Position numbers and translations under genes: made by a program. A stretch of 64,000 nucleotides of DNA from Argentina anserina (lineage: Eukaryota > Streptophyta > Magnoliopsida > Rosales > Rosaceae), in contig NC_065878.1 in NCBI RefSeq assembly GCF_933775445.1, forward strand, positions 15,263,395 through 15,327,394, read 5' to 3'. The notes under the pieces are model-generated. The model was not told where the DNA came from, searched no databases, and was given only the letters and a program-made list of their open reading frames with translations. Positions 15,825 to 27,408 of the stretch are shown in pieces (within the stretch, counting starts at the first letter, position 1; every line of letters starts with the position of its first letter).

Positions 15825-15996
15825 TATATTACAACATGTGAAATGTACATTTTAGTGTGTGTTTTCCGTATTTTGTTACGGTAAATGAAAATATGATAAT
15901 TTTCTAAAAAGAAAAAAAAATGCATTTAGTAGTGTTTCAGTTGAGAAAAAGAAAAGGAACAAATCGAAAATGTTGGAGAGGCTGCTGAGATCCTCC

Positions 15997-16003
15997 TATA
16001 AAA
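15997..16003 (+). promoter_or_regulatory. TATA box of CRF gene
   Basis: TATAAAA about 235 bases upstream of the CRF start codon; predicts a 5' UTR of roughly 200 nt with CT-rich leader sequence. Confidence 0.6.
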
Positions 16004-16238
16004 CAGTGATTCCTTCCCATTTTGACGTCTCTGCTCCCTCTCTCATATATACTCTCGAGAGTTCTTCTTCCTCGTTCAAAATCTCCTCCTTTATTTATTC
16101 CTCCCCCTTTTACTTTTTCTCTCTTAATGCTTCGTCAGTTTCAGTCCTCCATCTACTTCCGGTAACAACTAACCAGCCATCTTCTCCCTCAAACTCGGCT
16201 CCCTTTCTCCTTCAAATTTCATTCCATCTTTCATCTCC

Positions 16239-17126
16239 ATGGATTCAAACTACCCAACAAAGTTCACAGAGAAACGAACCTTCACCAACAAGCTTGTCAA
16301 GCATTTGTGCAACTCTGGACTCCCCAGAATTGTCCGGATTTCCGTTACCGACGAGGACGCGACCGACACGTCCAGCGACGACGAAGAACGACAAGACCGA
16401 CCACAACGAGTGACAAGAAGGGTCATCAACGAGGTGAGAATCGAGGAGGAGTCCGAGGTTGTCAGGGAGATTCTGTCCAGGAATCAGAGGCAAAAGTCCA
16501 AGTCGACTTTGCCGGACGAGAAGAAGAAATTCCGAGGCGTACGGCAGCGGCCTTGGGGAAAATGGGCCGCCGAGATTCGTGACCCGTTTAAGAAAACCCG
16601 TGTTTGGCTTGGAACGTTCGACACGGCGGAGGAGGCAGCTCTGGCGTACGACATGGCCGCCATTGCCATGAAAGGACATAACGCTCTCACGAACATCATC
16701 CCTCCTCCTCCTCCCCCTCCTAAACTCCTCGTTGTTTCCGAACCTGATTCTCCTTCTTGTTCTCCGTCCAGTTCAACTGATCACACCGTTGTCATTGGCC
16801 AGTATGATTCTGGGAAAGAGTGTCAGAGCCTTCGCTCCCCGACCTCTGTTCTCAGCGGCGGTAAAAACCAGTGGAGACCTGTTTCGAAGGAGCAAGACGA
16901 GTCCCATCTCGTTAAAGACTGTGGTTTCTTTGATGGTGTGATCAGTCCTAGTGAAGCTATATTTTTCGGTGTTTCAGAGCCGATTCTGGTGGAGGAAATG
17001 AACATGGTGCCGGAGTCAGTGTTACGAGACGACTTGTCCGACATTTCGCTGGATTCCGTCGGGGATTTCAGGTCATGTAAATGGAATGTGGAGGATTTCT
17101 TTCAAGACCAATGTGGTGGTTTCTGA
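16239..17126 (+). CDS. cytokinin response factor, AP2/ERF transcription factor
   Basis: Single-exon gene of 295 aa. Residues 7-50 carry the N-terminal CRF signature ([16 protein letters not shown], then the [16 protein letters not shown] block and an acidic stretch). Residues about 97-152 are one AP2/ERF DNA-binding domain ([18 protein letters not shown] ... [16 protein letters not shown]), with the Ala and Asp that mark ERF-type GCC-box binding. A proline run follows, then SPTSVL, the conserved putative phosphorylation site of CRFs, and an acidic C-terminus ending in [10 protein letters not shown]. CRFs act in the nucleus downstream of cytokinin. Similar to the CRF5/CRF6 group by neighbourhood; the exact orthologue is not decided. 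Confidence 0.93.
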   Translation: MDSNYPTKFTEKRTFTNKLVKHLCNSGLPRIVRISVTDEDATDTSSDDEERQDRPQRVTRRVINEVRIEEESEVVREILSRNQRQKSKSTLPDEKKKFRGVRQRPWGKWAAEIRDPFKKTRVWLGTFDTAEEAALAYDMAAIAMKGHNALTNIIPPPPPPPKLLVVSEPDSPSCSPSSSTDHTVVIGQYDSGKECQSLRSPTSVLSGGKNQWRPVSKEQDESHLVKDCGFFDGVISPSEAIFFGVSEPILVEEMNMVPESVLRDDLSDISLDSVGDFRSCKWNVEDFFQDQCGGF

Positions 17127-17477
17127 GTGAATAATGGCGTCATAATCGGAGTTTTGACATAGATGATCAGTAGTCCATGTTAGTATCTACCGAAATCTCT
17201 AATATTAATCCACCTCTGTAAATTTCTGTTTTGAAAGTGTTTAGGAATGAATATGATTTCAAGTGTGATCCTATTTTGTTGGATGTTGGACTCCTTCATG
17301 TGATCTATTAGGCAGGTGGATTAACTATTCTTGTGCTAATTTAACAATTCTATCTCGAGGGATTCGGCATTCTGAGTACCAAATATTTTGGTTAACAAAT
17401 ATTACACACGTAATAAAATTAACAGTTTGACTTTAAAGACTTGCAAATCGTACTTACAGGCTCTAATTAAGGGGTTA

Positions 17478-17617
17478 CACTACAAAAAAACTTAACATTT
17501 AGACACATTTAAATGTGGCTACAATGTGCCTAATACCTATGTGGCCAATCCCCTAAAATTTCACAAATTCCCCTAAATGTGGCTTCAATGTGCCTTTTAC
17601 TAAGTTTTTTTGTAGTG
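17478..17617. mobile_element. miniature CACTA (En/Spm-like) element, 140 bp
   Basis: Perfect 17-bp terminal inverted repeats, CACTACAAAAAAACTTA at the left and its inverse at the right, flanked by the 3-bp duplication TTA (17475-17477, 17618-17620). The interior holds two copies of AAATGTGGCT-CAATGTGCC-like sequence. Too short to code for anything; it must be moved in trans. Confidence 0.88.
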
Positions 17618-17620
17618 TTA

Positions 17621-19918
17621 CTCTACTATACATCAATGTATGTTATATATCTCACATGAGACGGTTGACAACGAATATTATTTTTTTGACACCACTCACA
17701 AAACAATATCAACCATTAGATATGAGATGTATAGAATATATTGATGTATATTATAATTTTTATTAAATTGTGTTCTTAAAAATATTTTCAACTTACCGAT
17801 CCCACTTCACAACATCAATGTGTAGATCTTCCATTGTCATGACACAGGTGAGAGTGATTTCTGAGTGATTTGAGAAGAACATCAGTACCACGTCAGCAAT
17901 GTGTCATTGACTCATATTGGGGTCTCTGTGTAACAATGATGTTAACCTCTATGCCAGTTGCCATGCGCCAAAAACCTAGAAACAATACACACAACGATTC
18001 TCCATACACCATCTTGGAAAGGGTGACATTGTAGGATGGTCATACATCAAACTAGGCCCCTCTAGGCACTACGCCATCTCTTTTTTCCTGGGCAATCCCA
18101 CACACATTGTCAAGCTTTCTTTTCAGGTCATTTCCCTGAATTTCTTCAATCTCCGGCCAGCAGTCAAATTCCTGCTTTTACTGTTGGTAACGAGTGTATT
18201 TTAACTCATCAAAGTACTAAACCCAGTTGCGACTTGCAAAGCTTGCTTTCTGAACCAATATCTGGAGAATTGGGTCCTCTAAATTATATTTGGGTCCTCT
18301 TGCCAAAAAAAAATATATATATATATATATTTGGGTCCCTTTTGTCCCAACAAAACAAAAATTTGGTACTTTAATCAAATAACTAAAACTTGGGGACTAA
18401 GGTCTTTATTATGTATTTAGCTTTAAGGAGTTGCTTGGACCTCAAGTCTGAGGAAGGATGACATAATTCATAATACATTTCAATGTACTTCCCTGAGAAA
18501 AAAAAAAAACAAAACTAAACATCAACTGCAACGAAACAAGTGACCTAGTGGTTGGGTGTCAAGATCGAAAACTCTTTAATCTAAATTCAATCCACAAATA
18601 GCCAGATGAAAGATGTGTTTCGACAATACTTCCCAACTACAAATTAGTCCTTATAGTTGAGAGTTTTAAAATTGATATTACAACACTCGGGTCTTAAGAA
18701 AATCAAAATAAAAACAAACAAACAAACACTTCAAATTTACTAGGAGGAGGTCAAAGTCAAAGAGGAGGAAATGATGCAGCCTCCAAAATGTTGAAGTTTA
18801 TGTCTGGTTCTGGGCTGGTCCCTAGCTAGTGCTCTACTGCCATAAGAAGCAGAGGTGACAGAGTCTTCCAGTCTTTGCTTGCCCTAAAAAGCATAGCACA
18901 GAAGCAGAGCCATGGCAGATCATTTATGAGGAGCTTCAATCTCTGTGATATCAATGTCGAAGTGTTGGGTACAAGGAAAGGAAGAGATCAAATCATATCT
19001 TCTTCTTTTTCTTCTTCTTCTTCTTCTTCATCATTTCCCAGTACACATTGTGGTCCTTATTGTACCCAGTTGAATTTCTTGATGCTTTTCTTCTTGGAGT
19101 TCAAGACCATACTGGTTTGGTGTGGCTGGAGCTTTGAATTTAAGAACCAGAGATTAGGATCAAATGCCATGTGATAACAGAAATATAAGATCTTGTCAAG
19201 CTTTGTACATAATTGCTCAATTGTGGTTCTGATTTGTATGGGATTGTCTCTAGCATTTAAGCAAATCAGTGCTCTCTTCTGTGATTCAGGTACATTTGAA
19301 GAAGTTCATAAGCAATTTGTGGAGATTGTAGCACTACTGTTTCGTAATGTCAGGCCAAATAGTTGCAGTTAGTTAGATCATATAAAGAAATTAAATCTTT
19401 TAGTTATTGTGAGTGCCATATATATATATATATATATACGAAAGTAATATTCCAATGCTGTAGATTCACACATTAATTGTACATACAAGTTATTGGGAGC
19501 TTAAATAATTACAAGCAAGTTATTCGGAGCGAGCTTTAGGCGTAGATGTATGCAAACAAAGCTGGGTGGGGAAAAAATTTGTCATCAACAAACGAAAAGA
19601 AATTGAAAGGAGTTAAGGTGGACACAATCTCCAAAATTTGATCAAAGTGAAGAAAAGAAATCAAGAAAAATGAGATTAATATTCAAGATACCACAAAATA
19701 CAAGTCATACTGATATCTTTTTTACCCCAAAAGTTCATGTGATTAAGTGATTAACAATGGAGAGTGAGGCCAGAGAGCCAGGCATTACAAGTGGGACAGA
19801 AAATCTGAAGCATCATGGGAGAGTGAGCTTAAAAAGAAAAGGCACCATTTGCAGTGGTCATATGAAATGTTATCCAATTATCATTCAGCATTTTGAATAT
19901 CACAACATGTAGGGTGTA
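17621..19918. other. intergenic, simple repeats, possible transcript
   Basis: AT-rich. Contains TA microsatellites at about 18311-18331 and 19418-19437. A stretch around 18770-19180 is less AT-rich and includes a TTC-repeat with a 99-codon open frame (18875-19174), but the frame is low-complexity serine and unlike any family I know; a non-coding transcript is possible. Confidence 0.35.
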
Positions 19919-19926
19919 GCTCTAAT

Positions 19927-20799
19927 CAATGTTTAAAAGGGCGAAGGCGTGAGATGAGGCGTTTTGTCGATGTCTCAAGCCTTAGAAGCCTTGAGTAGGC
20001 TTGGGACCTGTACCAAAATACTTTTTTTTTCGAAACTGGAACCGAAATCGAAAAACAAAAATAGAGGATAATTTGGATATTAGGGAGTAACAGAATAATA
20101 GAGGAAGTCAAAGTGTAAGGCAAAACAAATAGTTTTTTTATAGTTTATATAGTGATTAGTATGAGTCTAAGAAGTAAAGAAAATAAAGTGATGAGGGATG
20201 CGGCAACGAAAGATGTTTCTTTTAAGGGTTTTTCTTATATAGTTGTGAATACTCGGTTCTAACGATTCCAAAATTATTTTTAAAAAATAGGAACCAGAAT
20301 CGAATCAAATCAGTTGTTTCGGTGCGGTTCATCTAGGGTTAGTAATTTTTTTAGAATCGAATCGAATCGACCATTTCGGTGCGGTTCTAACGGTTTTAAA
20401 CAGTTCTCAAGTCTAAAACCTCAAGCCTAGCCTTAAGGCGCCGAGGCGAAGCCTTTTGTGTTTTATAAATATTTAAATTTTAGTAAAATAAATAAGTAAA
20501 TATGGATAAAAAATAGGTTAATTCAAATAAATAATAAAAATACCTTAAATTCATACATTTTAAATTAACAAACACATAAATTGCAATTCTATTATTCCAA
20601 TTTCTTCTCCATTCATCACTAAGAACTGTTGGATACACGTCTACAATAGTATACGATTCATCCCAAGATGTGCTATAGAGTGAAAGGCGCACCGAGGTGA
20701 GTCAAAGACGACGCCTTTCGTGTAATTAAAAAGCCTTACAAATGGAGCCTTGAGACGAACTTGACTCTCCTTTAATGAGGCGTGTCTTTTTAAACATTG
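19927..20799. mobile_element. non-autonomous hAT-like element, 873 bp
   Basis: Ends CAATGTTTAAAA and, inverted, CAATGTTTAAAA. Eight-bp flanks GCTCTAAT (19919-19926) and ATTCTAAT (20800-20807) agree at 6 of 8 positions, fitting a decayed hAT duplication. Both subterminal regions are full of AAGGCG/GAGGCG motifs. The middle (about 20000-20410) has GGTGCGGTTC- and GAATCGAATCGA-type repeats that look like a second, nested MITE. No transposase frame. Confidence 0.7.
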
Positions 20800-20807
20800 A
20801 TTCTAAT

Positions 20808-21426
20808 TCTAACCTACCACAGGAACAAAGATTGAGATTTGCATGAGATCTTTGGGTGCTTGAAGCCACTGATGACCTTCTCTTAGTTTTATTGTTCTTT
20901 TTAGCTTTCTGAAACTTTAAAGTCAAAAATATTCATGAACTTTGCTCATCAACCATGTCCAGCAGCTCAAACACTAGTCCAGGGTGTTCTAGTTTTTTCA
21001 TATCATCATCATTTAGTTTTCAACATGATTCTCAATTTCTCATGCATGATATTTCTTTGCTTAATTTAAGAACTATTTGTATGAGTTAATTGATAAGAAT
21101 CAAACTCCAAAGCTCGGAAAATTGTGTTTTTGCCCTGTGAATTTAGTCAATATTCTAGAATTTCATGCTGCAAAATCTGGGAAAACTCAACATGTCCTTG
21201 AAACTTTTAACACCAGCCACTGTTAATGGTGATGCAACACAACAAGCTACATGAGCAATGGTGTGTATCTAAGTGTAGTTGGCCTTGTGTTGTAGTTGAC
21301 TTGGCTCCAATTGTATGTATATTTCATCTTCTTATCTGAGGGAGATCCATTAAGATATGTATGATTATTTACAACCGGAAGAGAATCCTTACTGAGCAGT
21401 TAAATTATTATGTGAAGAAACAAATG
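20808..21426. other. intergenic, nothing recognised
   Basis: AT-rich sequence between an hAT-like element and a solo LTR. No gene or repeat structure seen. Confidence 0.5.
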
Positions 21427-21431
21427 TTGGT

Positions 21432-21828
21432 TGTAATAACCCGATTTCTTGGATTCAATTTGTATGAATTCTTAGAATTGAATAAACTTGGTAATTTAAT
21501 AAATCGCATTTTTCGCTTCACGATGATGTCAAATCGAAAACAGAACCGTCTTCGGAAATCTAAATTGAAAAAAACGTTACGTTTCCGCGACGCGGGAGTC
21601 GACTTTTACTCCGTTGCTCGTTTCTAAAAACTTCATTCACGAAAGTTGTAGAGCACGTCGATACGATTTCGTGGACACATCACGCGTTCTAATCGGACAT
21701 CGTATGTGAAAGTTATTAGCGACGGAAGTTAGTTTCCGATTTTGGAAAAAGTATAAAAGTGAATTTTTGGAAACTAGGGTTTCCAAAAACAGAAACCCTC
21801 ATTTCTTTCTCTCTCTCCCGCAACCTTT

Positions 21829-21874
<46 letters not shown>

Positions 21875-24011
21875 TCCCCTTCACCTTCGCCGTCGATCTC
21901 CACGACTCCGACCTCCGTGGCCCTCACCGCTTACCTCAAAAGCTTCGCACGGTCCACAACAGCAACCCTCGAGCTCGACACACCTCCCCTCGCAGCCGTG
22001 AAACTTGCCCGAAACCCGAGACTCCTGCGATTCCGCCGCCGTCCAAACTCCGCCTACGGCGATGCAAGCACTCGGCGATTGTCCCTCTCCACCGCTCCTC
22101 ACACTCTGACACCTTCTACGATTGATTTGGGACTCTATTCAAGCCGCAACACATCCTCCCCGAAAAATCGACTCCGCCGGCATCTCGAGCTCCTCCGGCG
22201 ACTCCCGGCCATTCTAGAGCTCCACATAGGTACAAAAATACTTTAAATTGAAAGATATGAGTGATTGCATGAGATTTGTGGAGATTTTGTGGAGAATCGG
22301 AGGAGGAGGTGGAGGAGTACGTACCGCCGCCTAGGGAGAGTGAGAGAGGCTAGAGATGACATTAGGCCGTGGAAGGGAGGGGGAGAAGGAAGGAAAGGGT
22401 TTTGGGCGGTGGTGGGCAAGCCACGTGCGCTGGTTTGAGCGGCGCGTGAGCTCCATGCGCTGCTACTGTGGGCGGCGTGTGAGCGCCACGGGTTGCTGCT
22501 GGTGAACAATATTTTTCAAACAATAATTTTTGTAAAAAGTGATTTCTTTACGGTAAATGTAAAAAGTAATTATGTACAGTAAATATAAAAGTAATTTACG
22601 TACAGTAAAATGTAAAAAGTAATTTACGTACAACAATTATAAAAGTAATTTCTGAAAGGTAAATCAGTGTTTAGTATTTACTGGAACAATAATACATAAA
22701 CAGTACGTACATGAACAGTAATACATAAACAGTACATATAGGAATAGTAATACGTAAACAATATGTACATGAACAGTAATACGTGAACAGTAATTACGTA
22801 AACATCGTAAATTGCTGATCGGTAACAGTAGAACTGATTTGGCATTTGAGGTTCTACGTAACGTTTCTAACCACTTTTTATACAGCTAGGTGATCGACAA
22901 AACAAGTAAAAGATTTACTTTCGATATTGTGGAAATTACGCTCAGGAAAATAAGGTGAGTAAATCTCACTATGACGAGTATACTCTTGGTTGTGATTCAT
23001 AGTTAAGCTTTATTTTAAAAGATCAGATATGTATATGATATAATGGGTTGTGTATGTGTACAAATGGTAAAATCAATATATATATATATATGAGTTGCTA
23101 TATTACATACTGTCATATTTCTATTTCCAAATGAGTTTATTTATAGCACTGATATTTATTTTATTTAAGCATGAAACGCATGTCTTTTTGTGCAATAACA
23201 TGTGAAGAATGTATTGTACGTGGTTTTTAACTTGAGTTATGTTAAAATGTTTTTGTCTTCGGACGTGTTGGCATGTCGGAACCTAGCCTTGGCCGGGCGA
23301 CAGTTACGATTCAGTTAGAGCTCTAGTCTATCTGTCGGTGTACTACATGAGGGATAATAGATGAGTTACCTGCTTATGAGTACCCATATTTTTGGATGTT
23401 GGGTGACAGTTGGGTTGCCCAATGTCTGACGGCGTACTGCATGAGGGGTAACAGATGTGTACTTGGGTCTCATGAGTACCCTTATTATAAATATATTTGG
23501 GTAAACAGATGGGTTGCCCGATTTCTCATGAGCACTTATATTTTCAGATATTATTGGACAACCAGATGGGCCGTCATGTGACTCATGAGTACATATATAA
23601 TTAAATATTTTCAGCATTTTGCTCTTGTATTATTATGCGTGTTATACCGTTGTTTTACTCATACGAGCTGCAAAGCTTACCGGATTTCTGTTTTCAATCC
23701 CGGTGCACATCTTCGATGGTGTATGAGATAGTTCTGCAGATGTGGATTAGCAGAATTGGCGGACTACTCTGAAGATTTCGAAGTTTCAGTATTTCTATTT
23801 GTGGTGAGGATTGAGTAGATTTTACATTTCCATTTGTTATAATGCTTGAATTATAAACTGGTTTTGTGATAATCAAATCAAATGAGATGTACTATGAACT
23901 CAGTTACGATACACTGTGACTATGAGATGATTTCGATTCATTTGAGATTGTTTTAGAGTTTTTCATGACTTCGATTTTGAGTTTAACACTTGAAATTTCG
24001 GGGTCGTGACA
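21432..24011 (+). mobile_element. solo LTR, 2.58 kb, with 5-bp TSD
   Basis: Begins TGTAATAACCCGATTTC and ends GGGGTCGTGACA, so TG..CA termini, and is flanked by a perfect 5-bp duplication TTGGT (21427-21431, 24012-24016). There is no second LTR, primer-binding site or pol frame, hence a solo LTR left by recombination. A long CT microsatellite (21834-21872) starts a serine/leucine-rich open frame (21767-22246) that is low-complexity, not a recognised protein. The right half is similar to 55187-55597. Strand is arbitrary for a solo LTR. Confidence 0.85.
21834..21872. repeat. (CT)n microsatellite
   Basis: About 19 uninterrupted CT units inside the solo LTR. Confidence 0.95.
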
Positions 24012-24230
24012 TTGGTAACATTTGATAATTTCTGGTGTGAGCTTTATGAGTCCATGTGATGAGAGTGGAAGGAAGTGGGATCATGAACAGCAAAGGCACT
24101 CTGTTTGTAAACAAGCCTTCTTCTTAAAGAAAGAACAATAAACACACTGGAAAGAAGTAAAGATTTAAAGAAAAAGGAGTGAGTGAGCAGTATAATTGTG
24201 TGGGAAGTGGTAACACCCAAATGCCAACTC

Positions 24231-24238
24231 TATAAAAG
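24231..24238 (+). promoter_or_regulatory. TATA box of PDV-like gene
   Basis: TATAAAAG 162-169 bases upstream of the ATG at 24400; it lies about 220 bp downstream of the solo LTR end, so the LTR borders the promoter. Confidence 0.6.
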
Positions 24239-24399
24239 TACCTGGAGAGGCCTACCTTCATCATATTCCACATGGTTCCAAGCTCCCAACCACAAGCAAA
24301 GAGAAAAGGAAAGGCTGAGAAGATCTCAATTGGGGAGTGTGTAAAGGCAAGTATAACAAGAACACTGAAATCAAAAGAATTCTAAGTGGGATTTGATTG

Positions 24400-25484
24400 A
24401 TGGGTTTTTCATATGGTAGGCTCATCAGCAATGAGATTGGAAACACAAACAGTAGCAGCAGGTTCTGTAATTTCTGTTCAGAACATGGTGGTGGTTACTG
24501 TGATGTTGCTGCAGAGGTCCCATTTGAGGAGAGGAAGAGATTGGTGTCCTTTAGAAATTCATTGAAGGAAGTTGAGAACATGGTCTTGTTCTTGGAGGTA
24601 AAGTTCTTCATCTACATTATTTTGTCCTCCTTGTCTTGTTTCTACTTTTTATGGATTTCCCAATTTACATCTTGTATTAGTCTTGCACACCCTCATTGCT
24701 CATCTCCGAATCCTATGAATTCTCACACTTTTAAGGAGTTGTTTATGAAACCAAAAGATATGGAATAGTCCAAAATCTGGACCTGCAAGTGGTCTTTCTA
24801 ATAACCAAGCTAGGGTTGATGATTTGATTTAGATGTTAAGGATTGTATTTTACCAAAAGAAAGATATAGGCATGCAAATTCATATAGTTGTATCATTGGT
24901 GTGATGAGTCAATTTGACAGATAGGAATTTGGAACCCAAGTCATGCTAAAACATTGTGATGCATAAAGACGTTGAGAATTTTATATATACTCACACTTAG
25001 AGCTGCGTATCTGCAGAGATTAGATTCTAGGAAGATGATGGATATGAATGCAGCATTCAACAGTTTGGAAGAAAGCAGACTCAATCTATTAGCAAATGTG
25101 ACGGAATATAAAGGAAGGGCACTTGATGTGCTAACAGAACTGAATGCATGTTTCGGACATGAAAATGGTGAGCCTTTCGATTGGGATTTGAGAGAGAGAA
25201 TGAAGAAACATGTTGAATCTTCTGGTGCTCATCACAGCAGAAGGTCCCTCATTACTAATTTCATGAGAAAGTTATTGCTAATCCCATGGAAGTGGCAACA
25301 GAAAGTTGGCATTGCAGTGAAACTAGCTCTGTCTGCAATGGCAACATATCATATCAAGAAATTGATATGCTCAAGCTCAAGAAAAATGATTCCATTTGTT
25401 GTTTCAAGAGGAGCAGGCAAAAGTATCACTAGTGTATTGACCATCTCAAAGAGTCCTCTAGATGTACTCTGTGCTAGAGGCTGA
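24400..25484 (+). CDS. plastid division protein PDV1/PDV2-like
   Basis: Two coding exons, 24400-24597 and 25017-25484, GT..AG, phase 0, giving 221 aa. PDV proteins sit in the outer plastid envelope and recruit the dynamin ARC5 to the division site. Here a helical, coiled-coil-like segment (residues about 45-110, containing NSLEESRLNLLANVTEYKG) is followed by one membrane segment (about 163-182, VGIAVKLALSAMATYH) and a short tail ending in LDVLCARG. The layout of coiled coil, single C-terminal TM, then a terminal glycine after an LDV..ARG motif matches PDV1 as I recall it. The N-terminus is shorter than PDV1 and has a Cys-rich piece (CNFCSEHGGGYC). It may be a divergent paralogue with another role. 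Confidence 0.65.
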
Positions 25485-26010
25485 TTCGAATTTGAATTTT
25501 CCTTTACTTACTGTTCTGGAGACTTGTTTGAATTTCTTTAACTTTCACAGATACTAATTGTTCATGTATGGACTTATGATATACAATATATACAGAAAGC
25601 TCTGCTTCTTTATACAATTATACATCATCAGAATTTGGAACTTAGACTTGCCATTTTATATGCATGTTGTGGTACGTTCGAAATAGAAATGGAGGCACGT
25701 ACATATAAGCCCCGAGTCCTGACCTCTATAGCCGCATAAGGCCGTCAACCTTTGTTGATGTCACCATTAGTAACCCTTAATTTGTAAGTTTACTCCATTA
25801 TCAATTAACAAAGCTCCTTTTGACAATACAACAAATGAATTTTAATCAAGTAAGAATCTCGTTTTCATTAAATTTGATAGTGTCTCGATTTGACTGTGGC
25901 TCCATATAAATATGTCATATGCCTACAAAAAAAGACACTACAAACTTAATCACGATCAGTTCTCAAATCACCAGTGGACAGTCAGGCGAGATTTTACTCG
26001 AGAAGTTCTA
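25485..26010. other. 3' UTR and intergenic
   Basis: The first ~200 bases probably form the 3' UTR of the PDV-like gene. No other feature recognised. Confidence 0.5.
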
Positions 26011-26018
26011 CTTGTACC

Positions 26019-27061
26019 TAGGGGCGGAACCACATGAAAGGCTGGTGGGGCTATAGTCCTACCGAAAAACAACCACAAATATTAACTAGTATATGTGTTA
26101 AAATAACAAATGTCTATGTTGGTTGAATTGACTAACTACAATTCTCAATTCTAGTCCTACCCAATGACTCTTGGTTCGATTCCCCACTCCCCCCACTTTT
26201 TGTATTTTTCATTCCATTTTTTTTTCTTCTTTCTCTTCTTTCTTAGTTCTTTTTCCCTTTTAAAAACTTTTCTCTATCCTTCTACTTTACAATTTTGAGA
26301 AAATCTAAATTCTATATTAATTATTTATATTCTCTATCCATTTTTTTCATTCCTTTTTTCTTCTTTTTTCTCCTTTCCAGTTTTTTTTCCCTTTCAAATT
26401 TTTTCTATATTCTTATACTTTACAACTTTGTCTACCTATTTTCTATCTCTAAAATCTATTTTAATTTATTTATATTTTCTCCCTATTTTGTTCTCATTAT
26501 CTTTCTTTAGCCACGATCGATACAATACCAATGTCACTTGCGATTGAAATGCGAGAGGCAAAACCTCTTTATTCAGCAGCAATTAGCGCTTGATTGTTGA
26601 AGGGACTTCTTTTTTACTTAGGCTTATGCTTAGATTTCATATTGCGCTCAACTGAAAACCTCAAATTTATTGGTACGCATGTTTTTCTGTACTTGAATTT
26701 GATTCAAAACACTTCATCAGATGGATGGTTGGTTTACTTGGTTATATGATCTCATCTGAAGATAAGGATTATGAACTAAGTGGTGCAAAATAGAAGAAAG
26801 AACTTGAAGTCCAATAGTCTCAAATTATGTTTTCATATGTATGTTACTACAAAAAACTTCATTGAAGCATAATAAAAATGTGGTTGGCAATGGTTTATAC
26901 GTTGAGGACATACACTTGAAATGAGACATTTTCAAATTTGATTCATCTAATTTTTTACATGTAATTAACATATTATTCATATATTTTTTAGGTATTTAAT
27001 TTTCTAAAAAAAAAATTGAACAAAAATCAGCCCTACCCATTTTTCAATCCTGGTTCCGCTG
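26019..27061. mobile_element. hAT-like element, about 1.04 kb
   Basis: Left end TAGGGGCGGAACCA; right end, inverted, CAGCGGAACCA. Flanks CTTGTACC (26011-26018) and GTTGTACC (27062-27069) match at 7 of 8, as for an hAT insertion. The interior includes a T-rich low-complexity stretch (about 26200-26510) and no intact transposase. The short inverted repeats are imperfect, so superfamily assignment is tentative. Confidence 0.6.
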
Positions 27062-27408
27062 GTTGTACCATTCTCAAAGAGTAAAAATGAAGACGGGTCA
27101 CATTACTGAACCACAAAAAAAGTCTTATGATTTTGTAGACACCCACATCAACAGCTGAGATAGCTCCAATTGTTTGGCGCCCTCGTCTCCACGCCACGAA
27201 TCGTTGCAACTTCCACATACGCAATGACGACACTCTTTCTCGTCTTCCCCACGGAATGATATTCAATTCTAGAAACCCCAAATTCACGACCCAACATTTC
27301 CTTAACCTCCTCTGTTTCCTTCTCAATCTCTTAAACCCACCAAGTCCCCGACACAAAGTCTCTCATGCTTTTCACCCAAAAAAAAGACACGAACGTTGAT
27401 CAAAGCCA

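Noticed and set aside
15970..16413. 147-codon open frame upstream of and overlapping CRF
   Set aside because: Its ATG lies upstream of the TATA box and it overlaps the CRF N-terminus in a different frame.
18875..19174. 99-codon open frame with poly-Ser
   Set aside because: Low complexity from a TTC repeat; no family similarity, no clear promoter or splice support.
21767..22246. 159-codon open frame inside the solo LTR
   Set aside because: It starts in a CT microsatellite and is low-complexity Ser/Leu/Pro/Arg with no recognisable domain.
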